Assembly (NCBI GenBank): GCA_028695945.1
Contig: JAQVIB010000098.1
Span: 1 to 7,584 of the forward strand
DNA from: Lachnospiraceae bacterium
GTDB taxonomy: Bacteria > Bacillota > Clostridia > Lachnospirales > Anaerotignaceae
Direction of reading: 5' to 3'
DNA length: 7,584 nucleotides
Position numbers and translations under genes: made by a program. This document shows positions 1-6,792 of this stretch, in pieces. The notes below the pieces were generated by a model. That model was given only the letters and a program-made list of their open reading frames with translations, made no database searches and had not been told where the DNA came from. Positions within the stretch are counted from its first letter, which is position 1; every line of letters begins with the position of its first letter.

Positions 1-1317
1 GAAGTAAGAGAAAGAAGAAATGAGCTTCAAAGAACAGAAAGAAGGCTTGTTCAAAAGGAAGAAACCCTTGATAAAAAGGCAGACTCTTTTGAAAAAAAGG
101 AAGACCAGCTTAACAAAAAAGTTGAGGAATTAGAAAAACAGAAAGAAGAAGTGCAGGAAATACATGAAAAGCACTTGCGTGAGCTTGAAAGAATTTCAGG
201 ACTTACCACGGATGAAGCTAAAAATTACCTACTTAGCATAATTGAAAACGATGTTAAGCATGAAGCTGCAATAATGGTGAAAGAAGTTGAATCAAAAGCT
301 AAATTGGAGGCAGAAAAGCGTTCAAGGGAAATTGTGGCTAATGCAATTCAGCGATGTGCAGTGGATCATGTTACAGAAACTACTGTGTCAGTGGTTCAGC
401 TTCCTAACGATGAAATGAAGGGTCGCATTATTGGCCGTGAAGGAAGAAATATTAGAGCACTTGAAACACTTACAGGAATTGACCTTATTATTGATGACAC
501 CCCAGAGGCGGTTATTCTTTCGGGCTTTGACCCTGTTAGACGTGAAATTGCAAGAATTGCACTTGAAAAACTTATTGTTGATGGACGTGTTCATCCGTCA
601 AGAATTGAAGAGATGGTTGAAAAGGCTAAAAAAGAAGTTGAGGTTATTATCAGAGATGAGGGCGAAGCAGCTACCTTCGAAACCGGTGTAAACGGTCTTC
701 ATCCTGAACTGGTTAGGTTGTTAGGTAAACTAAAATACAGAACAAGCTATGGTCAGAACGTACTTAAACATTCTATTGAAGTTTCTCACTTAACAGGCAT
801 TATGGCGGCAGAGCTTGGTGTTGATGTTACTATTGCAAAACGAGCAGGCTTGTTACACGATATTGGAAAGAGCATTGACCATGAAATGGAAGGCTCACAC
901 GTTAGCATTGGTGTTGGTTTACTTAAAAAGTATCGTGAAAGTGGAATTGTTATTAATGCAGTTGAAGCACATCATGGTGATGTTGACCCAACAAGTATTA
1001 TTGCAGTATTGGTACAGGCGGCAGATGCAATTTCGGCTGCAAGACCAGGTGCAAGAAGAGAAACCCTTGAGTCATATATCAAACGACTTCAAAAACTTGA
1101 AGAAATTGGTGATAATTTTAAAGGCGTTGAAAAATCTTTTGCAATTCAAGCAGGACGTGAATTGCGAATTATTATAATTCCAGAGGATATTAATGACGAA
1201 GGTCTTCCACTTTTGGCAAGAGATGTTGCTAAAAAGATTGAGGACGAGCTTGAGTATCCAGGACAAATTAAAGTTAGTCTTATACGTGAAACAAGAGCGG
1301 TTGAATACGCAAAATAA
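1..1317 (+). CDS. rny: Ribonuclease Y, 3' part (start outside the window)
   Basis: RNase Y is a membrane-anchored endoribonuclease that starts bulk mRNA decay in Firmicutes. Frame 1 is open from base 1 and gives 438 residues before TAA at 1315-1317. The family is about 520 residues, so roughly the first 80, including the N-terminal membrane anchor, lie upstream. Visible residues 1 to about 110 are charged Glu/Lys/Arg-rich coiled coil. A KH RNA-binding domain follows (about 125-195) with the GxxG loop as GREG at 145-148. The HD phosphohydrolase domain carries the His-Asp pair at 286-287 (LLHDIGKS) and a downstream AHHGD motif. The C-terminus RAVEYAK is typical of the family. The GTG at 151 is not the start, because the upstream in-frame codons continue the RNase Y coiled coil (ERRNELQRTERRL). 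The gene converges on parC and ends at a shared terminator hairpin. No missing residues are seen in the visible part. Confidence 0.97.
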   Translation, partial: EVRERRNELQRTERRLVQKEETLDKKADSFEKKEDQLNKKVEELEKQKEEVQEIHEKHLRELERISGLTTDEAKNYLLSIIENDVKHEAAIMVKEVESKAKLEAEKRSREIVANAIQRCAVDHVTETTVSVVQLPNDEMKGRIIGREGRNIRALETLTGIDLIIDDTPEAVILSGFDPVRREIARIALEKLIVDGRVHPSRIEEMVEKAKKEVEVIIRDEGEAATFETGVNGLHPELVRLLGKLKYRTSYGQNVLKHSIEVSHLTGIMAAELGVDVTIAKRAGLLHDIGKSIDHEMEGSHVSIGVGLLKKYRESGIVINAVEAHHGDVDPTSIIAVLVQAADAISAARPGARRETLESYIKRLQKLEEIGDNFKGVEKSFAIQAGRELRIIIIPEDINDEGLPLLARDVAKKIEDELEYPGQIKVSLIRETRAVEYAK

Positions 1318-1323
1318 AAAAAT

Positions 1324-1369
1324 AAGCAGTTGCCCTAAGAAATTAGAGCTGCTGCTTTTCTTTATTTTG
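1324..1369. terminator. Two-way intrinsic terminator between rny and parC
   Basis: Bases 1324-1338 pair with 1343-1357 around a GAAA tetraloop (1339-1342). The stem has 15 positions with two mismatches and one G-U wobble. On the + strand it is followed by a T-rich run (1356-1369) that would end rny transcripts. On the - strand the hairpin is followed by a longer U-tract, the complement of the A-run at 1312-1322, which would end parE-parC transcripts. The hairpin fills most of the 52-bp gap between the two convergent stop codons. The stable GNRA-type loop forms only in the + strand RNA; the - strand RNA has a UUUC loop. Confidence 0.85.
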
Positions 1370-3574
1370 TTAAATATTGTTTTTTGTTTTTTCTTCATCT
1401 GTAAGAAAATGCCCTGTAGATGGAAGCTTTGTGGTTCTGTAATATTCAGTATTTTCTGAATTAAAATCTGCAACAGGGCAAACTCTGGTTATTTGGCTAT
1501 TTTTCTTTAGTGTATAAACTTGAATGCCACCTGCACTTTTTGTTGTGGACAAAGGAATAAGTTCTGTGTTAAAAAGACATGCTTTATCAAAGTCGCGTGT
1601 TAACACAAAGTCTGTATCTTCATCAATTTTTGCAACAAAAATAAGTGGAGATTTTGCAGAGTAAGCATTAATCAACTTTTTGCGGTTAGTCTTTGTTTGG
1701 TAGGCTTTAAGTGGAACTTTTGCCGCCTTGCCATTTTCAAACATATAAAGCATATTTCCGCTGTAGTCGTAGGTTGTAGTTATATAAACTATTTTCTCAT
1801 CATCTTCAAGGTCAAAAATGTTGTTAAGGTAATCGCCCATACTGCTTGCCTTGCACTCAGCAATATCGTTGGCTTTCATTTTATATACATTTTGCCTATT
1901 GGAAAAGAAGATTATCTCCGCACGGTTTGTAGTTTCTAACTCGGCTATAATTTTGTCATCTTCTTTAAGCTTTTGCTCTCCTGCGGAACGCATGGAAACA
2001 AGAGTTATTTTTTTAAAATAGTTGTGTTCAGTAAGGAAAAGTTTAATTCCATAATCCTCAACAATGTCCTCCTGGGAAATTTCAGAAATTTCGTGAGCAT
2101 CTAGTATGTCTGTTCGGCGAGGTTTACCATATTTTTTAGCAACAGCATTAAGTTGACTGCAAATAAGATTTTTAATTTTTGAATCACTTTTAAGAGTATC
2201 GGATAGCCTTTGTATTTCACTGCGAAGGTTATCCAGTTCTTTAATTCTGTTTAGAATATATTCTTTGTTTATGTTTCTAAGGCGAATTTCTGCAATATAC
2301 TCTGCTTGAATTTCGTCAATATCAAACCCTTGCATAAGGTTTGGTATAACCATTGCTTCAAACTCAGTTTCTCGTATAATGCGTATTGCCTTATCAATAT
2401 CAACCAGTATTTTCTTCAAACCTTCAAGAAGGTGAAGCTTGTGGTTTTTCTTATCAATATCGTAGCTAAGTTGTCCTCTAATAGACTTCATTCTAAAGTC
2501 TATCCAGGCACTTAAAATACCTTTAATGCCAAGGGTTTTAGGGCGGCCATCAATCAACAAATTGAAATTACAACCAAAGCTGTCTGAAAGAGAAGTTTGC
2601 TGAAAAAGCTTGTGCATTAGCAAATCGACTCTGGTGTTTTTCTTTACATCTATGGCAATTTTAAGTCCACCTAAATCCGTTTCGTCACGAATGTCTGTAA
2701 TATCTTTGATTTTTCCTGTTTTAACCAAGGTAATTATTTTATCAATTATGGCTTCAATAGTAGTGGTATATGGAATTTCTGTAATTTCTATACAACTGTT
2801 TTTCTCGTCATAATTATATTTAGCACGTACCTTAAAGCTGCCTCGTCCTGTGGAATAAATTTGTTCAAGTTCCTCTTTATTATAAATAAGCTCTCCGCCT
2901 GTGGAAAAATCCGGTGCTTTAAGATAGGTTAAAATATCACAGTTATTATCCTTAATAAAGTTAACTGTTGTTTGACAAATTTCGTTTAAATTGAAACTGC
3001 AAATAGAGCTTGCCATACCAACAGCAATACCTTGGTTAGGGTTAACCAAAATATTTGGAAAGGTAGTTGGTAAAAGAATTGGCTCTTTTGTTGATGAATC
3101 GTAGTTATCAACAAACTCTACTGTATTTTTGTCTATATCATTGAAGATTTCGGCACAAATTGGGGATAATTTAACCTCTGTATACCTAGGTGCGGCATAT
3201 GCCATATCTCTTGAATATTGCTTTCCGAAGTTACCCTTACTGTCTATAAATGGCAGCAAAAGGGCGGAATTACCTTCTGTAAGTCGCACAAGAGTTTCGT
3301 AGATTGCTGCATCACCATGTGGATTAAGGTGCATGGTTTGTCCAACAACATTGGAGGATTTTGTTCTTGCACCATTTAAAAGTCCCATTTTATACATGGT
3401 ATAAAGCAACTTACGGTGAGCAGGTTTAAAGCCGTCAATTTCAGGTATTGCACGGGAAACAATAACACTCATGGCGTAAGGCATGTAGTTAAGTTCCAGT
3501 GTATCAGTTATATTTTGCTGGTGTATTGTCTCTTCTTTTATTATTTTTGGTGTTTTGTCTGTTTTCTTAGCCAT
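1370..3574 (-). CDS. parC: Type II topoisomerase subunit A, topoisomerase IV-like (ParC/GyrA family)
   Basis: This is the DNA cleavage and rejoining subunit of a type II topoisomerase, 734 residues. The N-terminal winged-helix region has the family signature YAMSVIVSRAIPEIDGFKP (about 33-51). The catalytic Arg130-Tyr131 pair lies in AAPRYTE. The tower and coiled-coil region follows to about residue 500 (IAVGMAS at 183-189). No GyrA box (QRRGGKG-like) is visible, and the C-terminal region (about 510-734) is short, with roughly four blade-like repeats. Both points favour ParC over GyrA. The core is divergent: LNPHGDAAIYE replaces the usual YHPHGDS-VYD, so Ala89 and Glu93 sit at the E. coli GyrA Ser83 and Asp87 positions. 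The ATG at 3574 has AAGGAG seven bases upstream and lies 28 bp after the parE stop, so it is the second gene of a parE-parC operon. Family assignment is firm. The ParC name rests on the missing GyrA box and on the partner gene; a genome check for a separate gyrAB would settle it. Confidence 0.9.
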   Translation of the reverse strand: MAKKTDKTPKIIKEETIHQQNITDTLELNYMPYAMSVIVSRAIPEIDGFKPAHRKLLYTMYKMGLLNGARTKSSNVVGQTMHLNPHGDAAIYETLVRLTEGNSALLLPFIDSKGNFGKQYSRDMAYAAPRYTEVKLSPICAEIFNDIDKNTVEFVDNYDSSTKEPILLPTTFPNILVNPNQGIAVGMASSICSFNLNEICQTTVNFIKDNNCDILTYLKAPDFSTGGELIYNKEELEQIYSTGRGSFKVRAKYNYDEKNSCIEITEIPYTTTIEAIIDKIITLVKTGKIKDITDIRDETDLGGLKIAIDVKKNTRVDLLMHKLFQQTSLSDSFGCNFNLLIDGRPKTLGIKGILSAWIDFRMKSIRGQLSYDIDKKNHKLHLLEGLKKILVDIDKAIRIIRETEFEAMVIPNLMQGFDIDEIQAEYIAEIRLRNINKEYILNRIKELDNLRSEIQRLSDTLKSDSKIKNLICSQLNAVAKKYGKPRRTDILDAHEISEISQEDIVEDYGIKLFLTEHNYFKKITLVSMRSAGEQKLKEDDKIIAELETTNRAEIIFFSNRQNVYKMKANDIAECKASSMGDYLNNIFDLEDDEKIVYITTTYDYSGNMLYMFENGKAAKVPLKAYQTKTNRKKLINAYSAKSPLIFVAKIDEDTDFVLTRDFDKACLFNTELIPLSTTKSAGGIQVYTLKKNSQITRVCPVADFNSENTEYYRTTKLPSTGHFLTDEEKTKNNI

Positions 3575-3581
3575 ATTAAAT

Positions 3582-3587
3582 CTCCTT
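3582..3587 (-). promoter_or_regulatory. Ribosome binding site of parC
   Basis: AAGGAG on the - strand lies seven bases before the ATG at 3574, inside the 28-bp parE-parC spacer. It is much closer to consensus than the AGGTG in front of parE. The second cistron may therefore be initiated independently of, and at least as efficiently as, the first. No terminator or promoter-like element is visible in the spacer, which supports co-transcription. Confidence 0.75.
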
Positions 3588-3602
3588 GGAATTCAGGTAA
3601 GT

Positions 3603-5582
3603 TTATCCCAGTTCACTGAAATCGATGTAGTTATGCCCAAATTCCTCTATATATTCTTTTCTGCCTTTAAGGTTTTCACCCAAAAGAAGTTCAAATTTAT
3701 TTTGTGTTGCCATTACTTCCTCTGGAATAACCTGAATTAGCCTTCTGCTTTCAGGGTTCATTGTTGTTTCCCACATCATTTCAGGCTGATTTTCACCTAA
3801 ACCTTTAGAACGCTGGATGGTGTATTTACCATTTATCTTAGCCAGAATATCTGCCTTTTCTGTTTCAGAATAAGCGAAATATGTTTTTTTACCAGCGGTT
3901 ATTTCATAAAGAGGCGATTCTGCTATAAATACTTTTTTTTCAGTAATCAGTGTGGGTACAAGGCGGTAAAGCATGGTTAATATCAGTGTTCTAATTTGGA
4001 AACCGTCAACATCCGCATCGGTACAGATAATTATTTTACTCCATTTAAGCTGGCTTAAATCAAAGGAGTTTAGGTCTGAACTATGTTTGGTTTTAATCTC
4101 TACACCACACCCTAAAACCTTCAAAAGGTCGGTTATAATATCACTTTTAAATATCTTATCGTAGTCGGCTTTAAGGCAGTTAAGTATTTTGCCACGTACG
4201 GGAATAATCGCCTGAAATTCAGCATCACGCCCTAATTTGCACGCACCTAAAGCCGAATCACCCTCAACTATATAAATTTCACGTCTGGTAATATCCTTGG
4301 TACGGCAGTTCACGAATTTTTCCACTCTGTTGCTAATATCCAAATTGCCTGTAAGCTTTTTACGTATTGAAACACGGGTTTTTTCAGCAGTTTCACGGCT
4401 TCGCTTATTAGCAAGTATCTGTGCCGCAATTTTATCTGCATCCATTTTATTTTCAATGAAATAAATTTCCAATTGTTGTTTAAAATAATCGGTCATTGCA
4501 TCTTGTATAAATTTATTTGTAATGGATTTTTTTGTCTGATTTTCGTAGCTTGTCATAGTAGAAAACGAATTGATAATAAGAATAAGGCTATCTTCTATAT
4601 CTGCAAAAATAATCTTTTTTTCATCTTTTTTATAAAGATTATTTGCTTTAATATATTTATCTATTGCGTAAACAAATGAGTTTTTCACAGCTTTGTCAGG
4701 TGAACCGCCATATTCCAAAAAGCTGGAATTATGGAAATATTGCAGAGTGTTCACTTCGTTATTAAAGCAGAATGCCGCTTGGAATTTCAGTTTATACTCT
4801 GGCTTATCTTCACGGTCACGACCTTTGGTTTCAGTTTCAAGGTAATGTATTCCAGTTAAGCCTTTGTCCTCATTTAATTCTTGCAAATAATCTTTAATAC
4901 CATTTTCATATAAATAGGTAAAGGTTTCACCACTTTCCTCGTCATATAAAACAAAGGTTAAGCCAGCGTTAACAATCGCCTGCTTTTTTAACACATCTGC
5001 AAAGAAGGATAATGGCATGTTTATGTCTGTAAATACATCCCTATCTGGTCGCCATTTAATTGAAGAACCTGTAAGCTTTTTTGAAGTTGGTTCTTTTATA
5101 AGTCCACCAACATTTTCTCCTTTTTCAAAGTGCAGAGTGTAGTAATAACCATCACGGTAGATTTCTACATCCATATATTCAGAGGAATATTGAGTTGCAC
5201 AAGTGCCAAGTCCGTTTAAACCAAGGGAGTATTCATAATTTTCTCCAGAGTTATTTTGATATTTTCCGCCAGCGTAAAGCTCACAAAAAACTAATTCCCA
5301 ATTATAGCGTTCCTCGTTTTTGTTGTAATCAACAGGTATGCCACGTCCGTAATCTTTAATAATAATAGAGTTATCCTTTAAACGGGAAACTTCAATTTTA
5401 TTTCCAAAACCTTCACGGGCTTCATCAATGGAATTTGATAAAATTTCAAAAACAGAATGCTGACAGCCCTCTAACCCATCAGAACCAAATATAACTCCAG
5501 GACGCAGACGCACACGGTCGGCACCCTTTAAAGAGGTTATGCTTTCGTTATTATAGGAAGTAACTGAATTATTTTTTGCCAT
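3603..5582 (-). CDS. parE: Type II topoisomerase subunit B, topoisomerase IV-like (ParE/GyrB family)
   Basis: This is the ATPase and Toprim subunit that works with the ParC-like protein, 659 residues, close to usual ParE length. The GHKL ATPase domain comes first: Glu47 and Asn50 in EILSNSIDEA (general base and Mg ligand), Asp77 with GRGIP (79-83), and the ATP lid ending GLNGLG (121-126). The transducer domain carries the QTK loop (349-351, Lys351 contacting ATP phosphate). The Toprim domain has EGDSA (440-444) and TDADVDG (521-527), giving the Mg-binding Glu440, Asp522 and Asp524. Near the C-terminus are RSKGLGE (591-597) and WETTM (604-608). Departures from consensus include His to Asn in GLHGVG, a longer lid, and Ser for Tyr in RYKGLGE. 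The ATG at 5582 follows a modest AGGTG ribosome site at five bases, with an in-frame stop just upstream. It is the first gene of the operon and has its own promoter. No GyrB-type insert is seen. Confidence 0.91.
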   Translation of the reverse strand: MAKNNSVTSYNNESITSLKGADRVRLRPGVIFGSDGLEGCQHSVFEILSNSIDEAREGFGNKIEVSRLKDNSIIIKDYGRGIPVDYNKNEERYNWELVFCELYAGGKYQNNSGENYEYSLGLNGLGTCATQYSSEYMDVEIYRDGYYYTLHFEKGENVGGLIKEPTSKKLTGSSIKWRPDRDVFTDINMPLSFFADVLKKQAIVNAGLTFVLYDEESGETFTYLYENGIKDYLQELNEDKGLTGIHYLETETKGRDREDKPEYKLKFQAAFCFNNEVNTLQYFHNSSFLEYGGSPDKAVKNSFVYAIDKYIKANNLYKKDEKKIIFADIEDSLILIINSFSTMTSYENQTKKSITNKFIQDAMTDYFKQQLEIYFIENKMDADKIAAQILANKRSRETAEKTRVSIRKKLTGNLDISNRVEKFVNCRTKDITRREIYIVEGDSALGACKLGRDAEFQAIIPVRGKILNCLKADYDKIFKSDIITDLLKVLGCGVEIKTKHSSDLNSFDLSQLKWSKIIICTDADVDGFQIRTLILTMLYRLVPTLITEKKVFIAESPLYEITAGKKTYFAYSETEKADILAKINGKYTIQRSKGLGENQPEMMWETTMNPESRRLIQVIPEEVMATQNKFELLLGENLKGRKEYIEEFGHNYIDFSELG

Positions 5583-5610
5583 AACTGCACCTACTTAATT
5601 TATTTTTTAG

Positions 5611-5641
5611 CTTATACTTTGTTATGTACAAATAGTATAAG
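5611..5641. repeat. Imperfect palindrome in the parE leader
   Basis: CTTATACT (5611-5618) and AGTATAAG (5634-5641) are perfect inverse complements. The pairing continues inward with TTGT (5619-5622) and ACAA (5628-5631), leaving a two-base bulge (5632-5633) and a five-base loop. It lies 29-59 bases upstream of the parE ATG, downstream of the predicted promoter. Neither strand has a U-tract after it, so it does not look like a terminator. The right arm contains a - strand TATACT (5634-5639) that resembles a -10 box. It could be an operator for a dimeric repressor or a weak 5'-leader hairpin; the sequence does not decide between them. Confidence 0.5.
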
Positions 5642-5667
5642 ACTAACATCGCGTTACAATACAATAT

Positions 5668-5697
5668 AGAATACATGAAGAACCGCTAAATTGTCAA
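5668..5697 (-). promoter_or_regulatory. Predicted sigma-A-type promoter of parE-parC
   Basis: On the - strand, a perfect -35 box TTGACA (5692-5697) is followed after 18 bases by TATTCT (5668-5673), a four-of-six match to the -10 consensus. Transcription would start near 5661 and give a leader of about 80 nt that includes the palindrome at 5611-5641. It lies between the degV terminator and parE, so parE-parC probably has its own transcript rather than read-through from degV. Confidence 0.6.
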
Positions 5698-5730
5698 GTG
5701 CGTGCGAACGTATGTTTTGAAAGCTGGTCA

Positions 5731-5770
5731 CAATAAAATCACCTGTTTCTCAAAAAATGAAAGACAGGTG
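5731..5770 (-). terminator. Intrinsic terminator of the degV-family gene
   Basis: On the - strand, CACCTG (5765-5770) pairs with CAGGTG (5740-5745). The stem continues as TTTC with GAAA after a two-base bulge, enclosing a T-rich loop, and is followed by ATTTTATTG (5731-5739). It begins 8 bases past the degV stop codon. The + strand side has no U-tract (AAGGGATATT follows), so it works in one direction only. Confidence 0.75.
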
Positions 5771-5778
5771 AAGGGATA

Positions 5779-6654
5779 TTACAATTTGCTGTGTTTTTTT
5801 ATAAGGCAAATGCCGAAAACAGTAGGACCTACGTGTGCTCCAATTGTTGCACCTATAATTGATACAAAGGGTATATCTATAGAATAATCGTCCATAAGAG
5901 ATGATTGAACGAGTTCAATCTCCTCAAATCGGTTTGATGTAACAAAACAGTAGTCATAATCCTGTGGATTTTCTTTTACATCGCCAAGGGTAAGGTCAAC
6001 AATTTCTTTAATGGCTTTTTTATTTCCACGAACTTTGTTTTGAGGAATAAGTTCTCCATCTTTAAGGGCAATAATGGGTTTTATGTTTAGAATTTGCCCT
6101 GCAAACGCACCTACCTTGCCAATACGTCCACCCTTTTGAAGATAATCCAATGAATCAACAGTAAAATAAACACGACCTGTTTCTTTCAATTTTTCAGCTT
6201 TGTCTGCTGTTTCATCAAGGGTTAAGCCATTATATCGCATATATGCAGCCTGAAGTACAAGCAGACCCTGGGCACCAGTTGCAAGAAAACTATTTATAAC
6301 TCTTATTTTTCTGGACGGATATTCTTCAAGCAAAAGAGCTGCGGCATTTACGGCACTTTGGTAAGAGCCACTGAATTTTTCAGTTAATGTGAAGCAAAGT
6401 ATGTCATTGCCTGCCTCAAGGTGAGGTTTGAATTTATCTATGTAATCGGAAATTGGTGGGTTAGAAGTTTTAGGGTATATTTGGTGATTAACCAAGGTTG
6501 AGGTAAGGTCTTCAACAGAAAGTTCTTCAATTTCTTTCAAATATTTTTCGTGGTCAAGTGAGACATAAAATGGAACAATGTTAATACTATATTTATCTAT
6601 AAGCTGACTAGGAATGTCACAGGAGCTATCAGATATGATTACAAAACTATTCAT
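5779..6654 (-). CDS. DegV-family fatty-acid-binding protein (FakB-like)
   Basis: DegV/FakB proteins are cytosolic two-domain proteins that hold a fatty acid; some present it to the kinase FakA for phosphorylation and entry into phospholipid synthesis. This one has 291 residues, near the usual 280-290. Family motifs appear in order: DSSCDIP (9-15), KTSNPP (62-67, usually TSQP), SGSYQSA (95-101), DSLDYLQKGGRI (167-178), KPII (192-195) and GAHVGP (272-277). By analogy with the family, Thr63, Ser95 or Ser97 and His274 probably contact the lipid carboxylate; this is inference. The ATG at 6654 has a strong GGAGGA ribosome site six bases upstream. It is a single-gene unit with its own promoter and terminator. 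No FakA-like gene is nearby, so the kinase partner cannot be shown here, and genomes often carry several DegV paralogues. Ligand and physiological role are unknown. Confidence 0.93.
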   Translation of the reverse strand: MNSFVIISDSSCDIPSQLIDKYSINIVPFYVSLDHEKYLKEIEELSVEDLTSTLVNHQIYPKTSNPPISDYIDKFKPHLEAGNDILCFTLTEKFSGSYQSAVNAAALLLEEYPSRKIRVINSFLATGAQGLLVLQAAYMRYNGLTLDETADKAEKLKETGRVYFTVDSLDYLQKGGRIGKVGAFAGQILNIKPIIALKDGELIPQNKVRGNKKAIKEIVDLTLGDVKENPQDYDYCFVTSNRFEEIELVQSSLMDDYSIDIPFVSIIGATIGAHVGPTVFGICLIKKHSKL

Positions 6655-6687
6655 TTATCTTCCTCCAAGTTCAAAATGTATATCGCC

Positions 6688-6716
6688 ATTTTATATGCAA
6701 ACAGGAGTTATGTCAA
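6688..6716 (-). promoter_or_regulatory. Predicted sigma-A-type promoter of the degV-family gene
   Basis: On the - strand, TTGACA (6711-6716, perfect) is followed by a 17-base spacer and TAAAAT (6688-6693, five of six). Transcription would start near 6681 and leave a leader of about 26 nt carrying the GGAGGA ribosome site. It is the best-matching promoter in the window. Its -35 box is only four bases from the -35 box of the divergent topB promoter. Confidence 0.7.
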
Positions 6717-6720
6717 TCAT

Positions 6721-6750
6721 TTGACTATAGTGACAGAAAAATGTTATTAT
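6721..6750 (+). promoter_or_regulatory. Predicted sigma-A-type promoter of topB, extended -10
   Basis: TTGACT (6721-6726, five of six) is followed by an 18-base spacer and TATTAT (6745-6750, five of six). A TG dinucleotide at 6742-6743, one base before the -10 box, gives an extended -10 element. Transcription would start near 6757, about 36 bases before the topB ATG. It is oriented away from, and nearly abuts, the degV promoter. Confidence 0.65.
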
Positions 6751-6792
6751 TATTAAATATAGTTGTAATTAATTAGAATGACGGAGAATGAT

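Noticed and set aside
151..153. GTG as a possible start of the RNase Y gene
   Set aside because: The frame is open to base 1 and the upstream codons encode the typical RNase Y coiled coil, so the true start is outside the window.
388..1473. Several open frames on both strands inside rny and across the rny-parC gap
   Set aside because: They overlap strongly supported RNase Y coding sequence or the end of parC, show no recognisable domains, and have low-complexity composition typical of antisense or out-of-frame reading.
5634..5664. A second parE promoter using TATACT (5634-5639, - strand)
   Set aside because: The -10 match is good, but the only -35-like sequences (TTGTAT at 19 bases, TTGTAA at 14) are badly spaced, so it is not listed as a feature.
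6778..6780. Upstream in-frame ATG for topB
   Set aside because: It has no ribosome site of its own, and the good GGAG lies between it and the ATG at 6793, where the protein begins like other TopB proteins.
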